Shown piece after piece: positions 11,966 through 22,310 of a stretch of 64,000 nucleotides of DNA. Position 1 is the stretch's first letter. Each line of letters begins with the position of its first letter. The position numbers were made by a program, and so were the translations under genes. The DNA is from Echinostoma caproni. Lineage: Eukaryota > Platyhelminthes > Trematoda > Plagiorchiida > Echinostomatidae. The DNA lies in NCBI GenBank assembly GCA_900618425.1, contig UZAN01039518.1, forward strand, positions 88,740 through 152,739, read 5' to 3'. Below the pieces are notes generated by a model, which did not search any database, had not been told where the DNA came from, and saw only the letters and a program-made list of their open reading frames with translations.

Positions 11966-12610
11966 ATTTTCATTGAAATGATCTGGCAATATGGTGACAG
12001 TCCGTTGTAGAATCGACCACACACAAAATATCGTCTACGTAAGGTTTGTACAATACGCATTGTTCGATGTGTTTTAAGCGGACCGTTTTGTATTTTAGAC
12101 GTGAAAACATCGACAAACAAGCGTCTTAGCGGGGATCTCATTGCTACACCGTCCTTCTGGCGATAGATTTCCTCATGGAACTTGAATTGCACATTGTGAG
12201 TGCAGAAGAGAAACAATTGTTTCAGGTCATCCGTTAGTAGGCTTACCTTGATCCCGTTACTTCCAAAATAGATACACAAATAATCAATTGTTTCGCCGAT
12301 TGGAACATTCGTGAACAGAGATGTAACATCTAGCGAAAATATGTGGCGACCTTAAAGCCACTCAAGGCGTCAATGAGATTGATTGTACCCTTAGGGTTCC
12401 AGTAGACGAGCCAGCCATTTGGTTACCGCTTGGTAAGGAGAGTTGCAAAGTTCTAGGATTGGCCTGAGGGGAACTCCACTCTTATGTACTTTAGGCAGCC
12501 CATACAACCGTGAAATCCTAGTCCCTGTTGGACGAATCCGTTCAAAAGTGGCGCTGTCTATTGAGCCCTGTTGTTTAAGTTTTCGTTATGTGGTAGTACG
12601 AGTCTTCTCC
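11914..12610 (-). pseudogene. PLE reverse transcriptase remnant
   Basis: The finger and palm motifs of a PLE reverse transcriptase are spread over different minus-strand frames. The segment 12600-12415 reads KLKQQGSIDSATFERIRPTG and then the GLPKVHK block, ending at an in-frame stop. A second frame (about 12350-11914) carries the motif A Asp in SLDVTSLFTN and motif B DGVAMRSPL. The catalytic YVDD lies in a third register as YKPYVDDILCVVDS, which the long frame misreads as RRRYFVCG. All catalytic aspartates are therefore encoded, but not in one frame. Confidence 0.85.
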
Positions 12611-12824
12611 ATTTAAGGTGGGCCATTTTTTTTAATTTCGAATCATCATTTAGAATTATCGCTAAATTCCGAAAGTAATCTGATTTACAGTGCGATTGCC
12701 CCATCGTTTACCATCGCCTCGTCCCTCACCCGTGATCTTAAACAAGTAAATTCCCTCTGACCCTAATGCGATCTCATTGGATCATATTCGGCGATCTGTG
12801 ACGCTTAAAATCCCTCACTCCAAC

Positions 12825-13075
12825 ACGAGACGGTCTGATTACCGACTTGTACGTTTTGTAATGCTTTTGTTGTTACCTCCAGTCCATCCGTGTGCTGATC
12901 GCACTCCTGCTGCACATTTGAAGTTCACTAGGCCTGTCTGAGACTCACGGCAGGTATGGTTTCTCTCTCGGGTTACCTGGGCAAGCACCAGGTCTCCTGT
13001 TGCGGCTGAACCATTCGACCGAACGATAAATGAACCCGATCGGTCGTGTGATTTTTGAGCAGGCACAGGTTCCGA
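12825..13075 (+). repeat. Unclassified dispersed repeat A, copy 1
   Basis: This stretch aligns by eye with 58960-59185 in the same orientation. Landmarks are TTGTTACCT, TCCA(T/G)CCGTGTGCT, a GAAGTYCAC word, CTGAAAGACTC/CTGAGACTC, and CGACCGAA followed by AACCCGATC. Read on the minus strand, both encode an AHGWT(G/T)GN peptide, so the family may have once been coding. No known family was recognised. It lies just upstream (minus sense) of the PLE but is absent from the other PLE fragments. Confidence 0.6.
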
Positions 13076-13999
13076 ATCCGATGCTACCCAAGTGTTGGAA
13101 GAGAATCAATTGTGGAGCGATGCGCCATGTGGGAAATTGGGAATGGAAAGTGCTCAAGCGATGATGACACTGGGCCAACGCTTGATTCGTCTAAGATACA
13201 CGCATTATTTTTCGAAGCGGGTTCGGTAAACAGATAATCATAATAAAACTTCGAACTGGTCTTAATAACGGACAACAATATCCTCTAATGTAGGCCCACG
13301 CAAAACTCTTCTTGTTTTTTCCCAACTGATTGTTTTCGCGTTGAACAATCTCGCTAATCACGTCGGAGATAGAATTCCGAATGAAAGAAACAACGGATGT
13401 TAAGAAAAAATTATATTCTTATTATGAATGTTGTTCCATCTGTTTTCCATTCTACTGTTTGCATGGCAAAATCCGGTGAAGATAGTTTTCTTCCACCTTC
13501 AGAATGGTAGCAGTTGGAATACTTTTGCACTGCACCACAATACTCTGTTTAAGCTCCTCGATCGTTCTCGGAGATTACTACTACTGTTGCTGAATTTGCT
13601 CCTCAGAGCATTGCCCTGATTTCGAGCTAATTTCGGGGCATTTAAGAAAATTCAGGTTTCACTAGGAGATACGTTATTTGAGTACAGTTGTTATGATAAA
13701 TGGAAATGGAAATGAAGTTGGAAAAACACCAGTGTGTCGAACAAGCTTGCTTTCAGCACTTCATCCACTGACCAGCCGGTTGCAGTTCATAATACAACTT
13801 AGGAAACAACGGAAGGAGAGAGAGAGTGAGGTTGCCTTGGAGATCATTGTTAAAATACTGTCCGCCAAACTGATAACTTATTTGCTAAAACAATGAGTAA
13901 GTGACTGAGTGGTGTAGCGGAAGATTCGCGTTTATCAACAGCTTCTTGGATTGTCTACTCCTCTAAAGCAGTTTTCTCATTACACACAAAGAACATGCA
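13076..13999. other. Unassigned sequence
   Basis: No gene was recognised. Around 13905-13925 a GGTGTAGCGGAAGA word resembles a pol III A box, but no B box follows, so no tRNA call is made. Confidence 0.4.
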
Positions 14000-14480
14000 A
14001 ACGATAGGGAAGACGCCTCTCTGTGCTCACCAGTTTATTTGTTCCTGTGGCACAAGTTACTTTCGTCGCACCACCAGGTGCCTGACTGACAATGTGGGAA
14101 AACACCACCCAGCTTGTCTTAGTCAAGGAAAGTTGACGAAGGGTAGGCGCGAGCATGGTCGTGATTAACTTGACCTGAACGAATCATGCCTTTGTTTTTG
14201 GAAATATTTCCGTTTAATCTATTCTATCAAAGAATTTCGGTCTACGGATGTCAAAGTTCGGCAGCGGAGGCAATGGCAATTTAAATAAACAGCCAGCCCC
14301 AACCTCGCAGAAACAGTTTGATAGATACTTTCTGCTTCTTTAGCCATTTGTCTTTATTGTTTCATCTAAGATTCACACCCCGCGAATAATCATCGCAAAT
14401 ATGCGGTCAGAATTTGAATGCTCACCTCCCAACCTCCCAGCCTCCAAATTTGCATTAACAAGCAATCTGATTTTTCTATC
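14000..14480 (+). mobile_element. Penelope-like element fragment: endonuclease end plus 3' tail
   Basis: The plus strand at 14015-14135 translates to LCAHQFICSCGTSYFRRTTR and then KHHPACL, the GIY-YIG endonuclease start of a PLE with its CxC pair kept. YIGRT is changed to YFRRT and frames are broken downstream. From 14105 the DNA aligns with the other PLE tail at 6905-7200, and the two share a non-coding tail with the words CACACYCCGC/T and ATGCGGTCAG. The rest of the element is missing. Confidence 0.7.
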
Positions 14481-14890
14481 TCCCTGCGTTATTCAATGAG
14501 TTAGCTGATGTGTCACAATTGGTCAGTAGATAAATCAATGCAGGTGGCATAGGCTTTCATCAAACAAGCGCCAAAATTCCTGATCCTAAACCAAGGTTCT
14601 TCCGGAGCTTTGAATTCTTGTTGTCTGTTTCGCTACAGCAGATTTATTCTTCCAGAATTGCTCCTCATTAGAGTTTGCTTCTGCAAGGCAGATTAATCGA
14701 AATTAAGAAACATACAATTCTGACTGCTAACAGTAGGGATCCTAAAAGATTTCCGGGTAGAGCCTGATGCAGACCCCATCGTCTGGTCTCCGAAAATTGT
14801 TGACTGTCCTACAGTCTCACAGAAAAGGTGGTGAGGAAGTTGGGCTTCATTAGAATCAGAGGATTTCTTCCTGTGAACTAAAGTGATACT
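14481..14890. other. Unassigned sequence, probably LINE 3' flank
   Basis: No open frame was recognised. It sits downstream (minus sense) of the decayed CR1-like LINE and may include its 3' untranslated region. Confidence 0.35.
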
Positions 14891-14999
14891 TGGGTGTGCA
14901 AGTTTTCTGACTCTAGCTCTTTCAAACCCTTTCTTTTTTTGTAGGTCTCCACAGGGTCGCCCATTAGTCTTCTTCTCTCCACAGAGTAAAGCACTACGG

Positions 15000-16250
15000 T
15001 TCCCTAAATCTCCTTATATGGTTTTCCCTCTTGCAGTGGTCATCCTAATGACTAACCTTTGCACCTTCTTAATGCAATAAATATCTTTCCTTAGATAAGG
15101 CAACCAAGATTGCAGGTAGCACTTCAACTGTGGTTTGATTAGAGCCTAATGTAGAAGAATAAAGATCTCCGCCTTTCGCAATAAAAGAGCTGCCTTCAGA
15201 TGGAATAGATGCTCTCCCCCCTTGCCTGTTGTGCAGAGGCGTGCTGTTGGTCACTGGGCCTTAACCCTTCATTAACTAAAAACCCTATGTCCATCATTCG
15301 ATCAAATCCGGTGGATCCTGTAGATTCCGCCGTAGTGGTGTCTGGAATGTGATACTTGGCGGCGTTTAGCTTCAGATTTCAGAAATGTGTTAACTGGGCA
15401 ACCCTGGCCAAATCAACTTCTAGTTGGTCCAGTGGTCCGCAACCCACCAGTTGTACTTCAACCACAAAGATGAAGCCTGCAATTGCAAGATCCAGGATAA
15501 GGTTTGTAATATGCGGTATAAAGTGCACTGGGTCTAACACTGAGCCCTGAGATACTCCACTGGATACATTGCCGACGGTGAATAGAGAGTCGCCCACCCG
15601 AACTCTATAGGCCATCTAAAGAGAGCTACGGGAAGACCAAACTGCCCGAGTTTGGGAGCATGAGTCGATGATTTACAGTTGTGGGATTTCTTGAAGTTCA
15701 GGTAGCACGCGTCCACCTTCTTTCCATCGTCAAACCTTACAACTTCGTCTGGGATCATAGAAGACTGTTCAAACAGGACCTTAAACCTAGGTTTACCTGT
15801 TTAACCAAAGTCGACAGACAGTAATCCTGACTGAAGTTCCTAAATCCTTACACAGTACGCTGTTAAACTAGAGAGTCTGTAGTTGCCATGTTACTTTCTA
15901 TTATCCATGTAGGTGGTTACAACAGTGATTGTTATCCAATATGTAGATGGTCTTCCAACTCTTAGGGACTCCAGGTATAGCGCGAGCACGGCTAAGGTGA
16001 ATGCGTTAGATGGAGGTTTGATAACGACTGAGTGAAGACCATATCTGTCAGCAGTCTTGTTGACCTCTAAGCTCTCCGAGACCTTCAAGACAATGTCATT
16101 GGTGGCGTATCAATCACCATTTGGAGGGCTGGTATGATGCTGTCTGTATTCCTCGTTCGTCATCTTTATTGCAGAAGTTCTCTAAGTAACTTCTTAGAGT
16201 TTCACACTTTTCTGGGCAGGGGACCGAGAGTCTTCCGTTAGGGTCCTCCG
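15000..16250 (-). pseudogene. LINE reverse transcriptase remnant
   Basis: Blocks in order on the minus strand are VNKTADRYGLHSVVIKPPSN (normally KTAGPDGL), SLRVGRPSTYWIT, GKKVDACYLNFKKS (motif A region, normally LDFKKAFD), LGQFGLPVALFRWPI, and SSGVSQGSVLDPVHF (motif B region, normally SGVPQGSVLGPLLF). The motif C position reads FVVEVQL in place of YADDVQL, so both catalytic aspartates are lost. A thumb remnant lies at 15260-15050. The element cannot move. Confidence 0.85.
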
Positions 16251-16559
16251 ATTGCTTCGGTGCAGCCTTCGACTACACGTAGACGTAGTATATTTTAGAA
16301 CTAATGCGCGTTTTTCAAGCAATTTTGATTTCGAACTTCAATCTAGACTGTTTTGCCACCTTTTTTCTCGGTTGGGTGCCTTATTAAATAGCAACAACTT
16401 TTCCTACCCTCTTGTGAGCGTAACTGATTTCATCTTCGAGCCCCTTCCTCTATGGTGTATTTGATGATGGTCTACCTGCAATCTCCGGGGTCGCATAGTA
16501 GCAGGTTTATCCCTCAGTTCTAATGGTTGGTCTGCGATTAAGGCTCACCTTCGACGTAC

Positions 16560-17240
16560 GGACAATCTCGATTCCTGAGGGAAACACGCTATGGCTTGTG
16601 CCTCAAGTTATTGTCGAAAGTGCGTCCCAACCTGATGGGTCGATTTTTTCTTAACAATTGAAGTTTGGAACTAGAGTTCATTGTAGTCACGTTTACCCGG
16701 AGGTACCTCTTGTCATAGGTCACTAATCTCACTCTCGTGCTGCACGAAACCAGATCTAAGAGGGAATGGAGTTGTCCCAAGCAATTGATTTTCGGGTCAC
16801 AAACATTTTTATGAAGCACTGGCGCGTGAAAGCAGTTCATGAACTCATGCGCTGTTTGATCATCAGCTTCGTTCTCCTTTGGATATTCTTATCAGGAAAA
16901 GTAAAATCTTGCGCTAAAATAAGTGGGCGATTCCCCCTACAGATAGTGGCAGAGGTCTATCAGTACCCGATCACTATTGCACTTAATGTTTAGTGACCGG
17001 TAGACCGCTGATACGCAGAAATTACGGCTTCGGTTCCTTAAGGGGCATTCCAAGGTTCGCACAGTTGGCGTGAGGAGCGTAATCTCAGAAAATTAGGTGG
17101 GGCTTGTAGTTTTACAGACAGGTTTTACAGAGGTTCCCGGTAACCATATTTCGGTCAGAATTACAATATCGCGATCCCAGATCCTAATAGTCAACTCTCA
17201 TCATTTGTATCCAACACTGCACACAAAGTATAGCACAACT
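16560..17240 (-). pseudogene. LINE endonuclease remnant
   Basis: The endonuclease core DIVILTEIWLPG keeps the catalytic-type Glu of the LTEtWL motif (here LTEIWL). It is followed by a VYRSLNIKCNSDRVLIDLC block typical of this domain before the GDFN-type motif, which is not preserved. The FMNCFHAPVLHKNV and LLDLVSCS blocks correspond to the late part of the domain. Stops occur between blocks. Confidence 0.7.
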
Positions 17241-17700
17241 TTTGGATGTGTCGATATGGTTTTGTTGCTTTAGGGCGTCCCCTGCTCAGCTCGTCAGTGC
17301 CATAGAGAACAACATTAGAGGACCACGGACATCTTTTTAAGAGATGCATTGCTATATGAGCTGTGTTAAGCCCGCTTTTTCACCTTAGCGGGACTTCACC
17401 CTGGTGGAATTCGGTCCTGTTTCTATAACGTTTTCAACGCTTACTGAGCCCCCATGTTATTCTTTTGCCACCGAATTTCGCTAGTGAGGCACTTTTACGG
17501 GTTGTGGACCTAGTACTCTATTTTGCGTCTTCTAATGTCTGGAGTCTCAGTAGCCCTCTCGATTACGTTTGGTGTCAGTATCCGGTCCTCATTTTTCTCA
17601 GGAAACTCCAATATGTAGAGGTGGTCTTTGTATAGGTTTCGTCTGTGACGCTATCTAGTTTCGATGCTCTGCCTTTATTGCCACTTTTTTATTTGTAGGC

Positions 17701-19110
17701 TTGTTCGCTTCAAAGACACTTTTGCAATAAATGTGATCTTATTCACCTTCTTGACATATGAATTTGCAATCAGATCTGGGAAATTGGGAAAGTGATTATT
17801 CATCTATGCATCTACTGAAAGGTAGGAGCAGAGAAATGAAATACAGTCAGATCGTTCAATTTAACAAATAGTGAAATAATACAATTTAATTGGCTTTTGA
17901 AGCATCTAATCCGCCTGTTATAGTTCAGGTGAAAAATATGGGTGAAATTGATCTGGGTCAACAAGACACCATCCTGTTTCACCTATTAGCACCTTCATTG
18001 TTTGAGCACCCTGCATTCGCAGCCCTCTGAATAAATCAGAATATTAATAGTAGTTATAAACAGGTTTCTAGATTGCCTAACCCTTTTAATAAAAACTTTC
18101 CATGCTCCCTTCTAATTACCTCCTCCACATGGGCAAATCGGCATACAACTCTGTCACATTAAGAGCACTCAACATCGATAAGGAACTAAATTCTATCTAC
18201 ATTATTGCTTTTGCTTTTCTGAGAATTCCCAATATTGTTATCTTTAATTTAATTACCGATTTGATCTGGCACTTGTATTTAGATAAACTAGAACATAAAC
18301 GCTGATCTGGATCCTGCATCATTCGTTCCATCTCATGAAAAAATCAACCTGTGTGCCTGATAGCAGTGACGAGTAAATGCTAGTTATCCGTCGGTGACTG
18401 TACGAAGCAAATTTCTGTGGTCAAGTTCTAATGCCCCCACGTTGTTAAGGCATTAGCTTCAGGGATACTGGGTGCCTGGGCTCGAATCTTCGTTAACACG
18501 CATCACTTATTGTTAATAACGAAAATCCACCACTTCAAAGGCTTTTCACTGGCGGTGTGCAAGTCAAAGTTGTCTGGCAAATACTTCTTTTATACACACC
18601 GTAAACCCCCTAGATTTTGCCTGGATAGTACATCCGGCTACATAAAAGAACTAATGCGTACACGGGATGGCATATCAAATCTCAAACAGCAATCATCAAG
18701 CGCTTATTCTATGCAACTGTCTGCAAAGTCGCCACAGTTTAGTTCAAACAATGTTATTATTAGACCTGGCGATTTCCATTATCCGAGAGCCTAAATTCCT
18801 GGTGAAATCTGATTAAAATGAACCAATAAAATCCATAGCAGAGTATTTGATTCTTCATTTATTCCGATTGCTTATTTATCCAAAGCGCAAGGACTTTTTT
18901 ATGAATGCTGAAGTTATATGTGCTCGTTATCTGTCTACTGGTATTCTTTGATTTCATTTTGATGCCACTCGGGTGCTCACATACATTAGTATTGCTATAA
19001 CTTTACAGAAATTCATATCCACCATGATCTGCCAAAAACCTAAGCATTATCGGATCCGATCCGATTCAGAGGACACCGCTTCCAACACCTTAGTCTCCAT
19101 CACATTTTCA
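17701..19110. other. Unassigned sequence with one tRNA-like patch
   Basis: No gene was recognised. The one patch of note is the tRNA-like word pair at 18440-18490, listed separately. Confidence 0.4.
18440..18492 (+). repeat. tRNA-like pol III promoter remnant
   Basis: A GTTGTTAAGGCATTAG stretch followed 20 bases later by GGGCTCGAATCTTC resembles pol III A and B boxes. No acceptor-stem pairing or CCA is visible, so this is probably a SINE remnant rather than a tRNA gene. Confidence 0.35.
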
Positions 19111-19114
19111 TGTA

Positions 19115-19225
19115 AACAAACCCGTATTCAGTGGGCGCAGTGGAAGAACCCCACTGAGAATCCGTCCGAACGGGAGTTGGATCGATGTCCGATGTGGTTC
19201 GACGTAGCCGGTGACACGAACGAAT
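19115..19225 (+). repeat. Unclassified dispersed repeat B, partial copy 1
   Basis: The segment matches the start of the repeats at 35130 and 47390. The key word is TAGCCGGTGAC (19206-19216), preceded by a GATGTCCGATGTGG-like word. Only about 110 bp of the roughly 400-bp family is present. Confidence 0.45.
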
Positions 19226-19283
19226 AAACGTTCTATATATTACACTGTGCTGACGTGGAGCGGTAGATAAGATTCGAACCGGA

Positions 19284-19635
19284 TCACCAGATAAATTTAT
19301 TTTTTGAATCAAAAATTCTCCATGTAGTGATGGGGACTTTTTCGAGGTTCCTTAAATGTTTACCACGAAAATCAAACAAGCGTTTAGTGACAAATGACAT
19401 GATGATGTTCACAAAAATACCTTCAAAACCTTGTAGCCAAATCTTTTTCGACGGGGTCAGTCCAGTTATACAACTACACGACGAGACATACAGCAATAAA
19501 TGGGGAATGATTGGAACGAAGATTGGAAAATTCTGTACGTTTGCGGATGGGTCTGACATGTACTTGTTCCCTAGTATGCAGCGGACAGAAGCGCTTGCCA
19601 ACTTAACCATAATCAACTATTCTGTTCATCAATAA
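19284..19635. other. Overlapping open stretches on both strands, possible exon
   Basis: A 102-codon open stretch on plus (19327-19635) overlaps 110 codons on minus (19284-19616). The plus translation has a balanced composition (for example HDETYSNKWGMIGTKIGKFC) and ends just before an AATAAA at 19631-19636, which would fit a terminal exon. No family was recognised and no splice acceptor can be fixed, so chance is quite possible. Confidence 0.25.
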
Positions 19636-19639
19636 AGGG

Positions 19640-21890
19640 AAGGAAATGGGGGTAGATTGTGCTGACGCGTCATCGTGATTGATGAACGCGGTGGTGCGTG
19701 CATGCACACTATTTCAATCAACACATTTTGAGGATGAGTTGGTGACAGTGGAGAGGTTACTTACATGTGTTTTGCTACCAACCAGGGTTTTTTGGCGGGT
19801 GGTGCCTTATGCGAGGTGTGAATTGAGAGAGAGATTATCCAACCAATGTTTATTGGAGATCACAAATCCATGCGTTCCAAAGCGGTGCCAATAGAGGAAT
19901 GATGCATTTATGGAAGTATGGCATTCGTGAAATTTGATCGTGTGTTGAATCGCTCCATTTTCGGTTTCGACATCAAAATTTACCATCAGTTATTTCCCTT
20001 CTTGGTGTGCAAAGGAGCTAGTTATCTATCCATTCCTTTTAGAATTAATTGAGGCTCTGTAGAGCAGTTTTTCCGGCTTCACTTCTTGTGAGATTGATCC
20101 CTGGTCTACCAATTTGAGTTCTCAACTCATAGTATTCCGGTGTTATGGCTGTTCGCCATAAATGGTGTGTAATCTAAAACTCGAGAGTACAATCACAATG
20201 AGTCAAATGTAGTCCTCAATTCAAGCATGCAAATCTTTTCAAGACATGATATTACCGAGCACGGTCAAAAACAAACTAACCTCTGGACGTCCTCGAAAAT
20301 GTCCAATCCAGTTTGAATAAAAGAGTGCGGACTGCTCAAGCACATGGTGCAATGTTTTACGGTTAAAAGATCCAACTTCCTCTTAAGTACAAACGTGTTA
20401 AGGTTTTCCAAATACAGTTTCCAATAGTTTGTGTATTCAAATAGGGATAGAACCATTAACGGAAGGATATCATGAACAGTAATGATGCTGACGGGCTTCA
20501 CATTCGTGTCAACTATGGAATCACAGATCATAGATCATGTGTTCATACTTATTCTCACGTGTCACTCACAAACTTCGGTTTGTTTTCAATGATATTTTCT
20601 ATGTACATGTTATTAGACAGTGTAGCTATCAGCACTACCGTACGAACCCTTCTCGCGATGATGTTTAAAGACAGTATAGAGAAGAAAGAAGCTCCCAGAA
20701 TGGATAAAGTAGCATTCATTAAATGATTGGACAAAAAGATTTAGTGGATATTCGGAAATCTTATATATGCTATGTATGTGATGTAGTGATGAAGGTCATC
20801 CACATAGACGGTTGTGACCACAGGCTGTTAGAGTCTTCTCTTAGGTTGCAAGGTTGCGAAGTTCATGTAAAACAATAAATTTTAAAAATATTTCCAGTCC
20901 GCTTCAGTTCTTAATTATTTCTGCTTCCAATCGCCCGAACAGCGCCAAATTTGGGGACCCTGTACAAAGCTTGAACGGAAAGTTCAAATATAATAATTCA
21001 ATTATTGTCCCTCTGCTATAACAAAAATTTACCAAAAAATAATGTAAAAGTGTTTTATCTCCAAATGGATGAGTCATGCGTTGGAGGATATATTGGCAGG
21101 TGAGTCAGATGTTTGACGAGAATTAGTAAATGGACACGCGAAAATGTAACTTGGATAAAATTCAAGATGAGCAGACAAATGAGTTAAAAGACGTCATAAA
21201 CAGAGTAACCTTATTGATCGACCGATACTCATGTACGATCGAGACACGAATGGATTTTCTTTGTATTGTGACGACTATAAGAAATTCAACTTGGACGGGG
21301 CTAACATGGGGAATTATGACGGGCATGATCTGAAGGAATGCACAAGTAAACGGGTAACCTGTCGAAATTCCGTGATACTATAGGGCACCTTCGTGATCAG
21401 CGATTCAACTAAAAGCGCTGCACTATGTAAGAGATAAAACTCGGATGCATGCATTCGCGCACCGAAATCCTGCCGTCTTACAGAAGAAAAACATCCGAAT
21501 CAGCATGATAATCCCGCGTTTGGCAATTCATATGACAAAGTGCTGAATAATACTTCCGACCATCAAAACAATGGTGGGAGTTATGTGCAACGGACGTGAA
21601 CCCGGCAGAAAACGTCTATCTCTATCCTTGAATAGAGAATGGAATGATATCGACAGAGACAGCATTCAACACTCCATGCGGAGTATTCTGAGAACAGATA
21701 CACAGGTTTCAAGGCGGAACGCACAAACGCTCGGTTGAGTATGCAACTGTAAGGAGACACAGAGTACCGGTAACGCCTTGTCCTAGCATGAGCAATCACC
21801 ACAGTATTCACATGAGTACATCTGTGGACACGCAAGTAATCGAGCAGAACGGTCAGTGAATAGAAAACAGCGATCACAGACATTACATGA
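19640..21890. other. Unassigned sequence
   Basis: Open stretches up to 108 codons were seen, none with recognisable similarity. No RNA gene was found. Confidence 0.4.
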
Positions 21891-21894
21891 AATA

Positions 21895-22040
21895 GGCGGA
21901 CAGTCAAGCCGGTAACGAGTAAGTCATGGTGGAAAGTTCAATACTGAAATCTGATTGGCTAAAACGAATCGATCTCACAATAAAACGAGTTAGGGTGACG
22001 TGTGTGTGTGTTGTTGTTGATACTCTCACGGTGTGCAGCT
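21895..22040 (+). repeat. Unclassified dispersed repeat D, copy 1
   Basis: This stretch aligns with 49480-49625. Shared words are AGTCAA, TCAATACTGA, TCTGATT(G/C)GCT, ATCGAYCT and a GTGACGTGTGTG/ATGACGTGCGTC-like run. Identity is moderate and no coding content was recognised. Confidence 0.45.
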
Positions 22041-22264
22041 GTACAAGTGTTTATGTGAATATGGTCCAAATGGGAGGTGGTCTTTCACATGATTCACCTT
22101 GTGGATAAAACAGAAATCATGACTAATGAGAGAAAATATTTTTTCACTAGTCTTGTTCTCAATGGTGATTTTCTATCGGAATTTCTCTGGCTACACCTCA
22201 ATACAGCTGTAAGTTTGACTTTTATTACTTCGAAATTGCAGATTTCATTCAAGGGTTCATTCTT

Positions 22265-22284
22265 GCAATTGTAATTGTAATTAT
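22265..22284 (-). repeat. Short (ACAATT)n-like repeat
   Basis: The plus strand reads GCAATTGTAATTGTAATTAT, an antisense copy of the ACAATT unit also seen at 29683 and 43088. Such short arrays often mark LINE 3' ends. A GTAGGCGTAAAGCCTAC hairpin follows at about 22294-22310. Confidence 0.5.
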
Positions 22285-22310
22285 AACTTTTGTAGGCGTA
22301 AAGCCTACAT

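Larger units (their letters stand above)
11195..12670 (-). mobile_element. Penelope-like retroelement, frameshifted but with RT and GIY-YIG domains
   Basis: Reading the minus strand from 12670 downward gives, in order, the PLE reverse transcriptase landmarks, a linker and the GIY-YIG endonuclease. Landmarks are RLYGLPKVHKSGVPLRPI (about 12515-12460), SLDVTSLFTNVPIGETID (about 12335-12280), DGVAMRSPL (about 12150-12120), the catalytic YVDD (12041-12030), NNQLAYLGVCLTR (about 11915-11875) and CIYSFTCSCGAKYVGRT (about 11440-11385). At least three frame changes separate these blocks, and the GSPL of motif B is RSPL. PLEs encode one protein that copies the element by target-primed reverse transcription. 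The copy is a pseudogene, but it is the best-preserved element in the window. The 3' side runs into the long inverted repeat. Confidence 0.9.
14895..17700 (-). mobile_element. CR1-like non-LTR retrotransposon (LINE), heavily decayed
   Basis: The minus strand carries an apurinic-type endonuclease followed by a reverse transcriptase and its C-terminal thumb, in the order of a CR1-group LINE second open frame. Endonuclease landmarks are DIVILTEIWLPG (17176-17141), VYRSLNIKC (about 17020-16990) and LHSLLDLVSCS (about 16770-16735). Reverse transcriptase landmarks follow at 16080-15380 and the thumb at 15260-15050. Many stops and frameshifts interrupt it. LINEs move by target-primed reverse transcription. 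The region 17240-17700 is probably upstream element sequence, but no first-frame protein domain could be named. Clade assignment rests on motif style only. Confidence 0.8.

Noticed and set aside
13903..13925. A-box-like GGTGTAGCGGAAGA
   Set aside because: No B box within 100 bases downstream.
19262..19290. B-box-like GGTTCGAATC on the minus strand (19279-19270)
   Set aside because: A good B box but no A box or hammerhead tail nearby; not enough for a separate feature.
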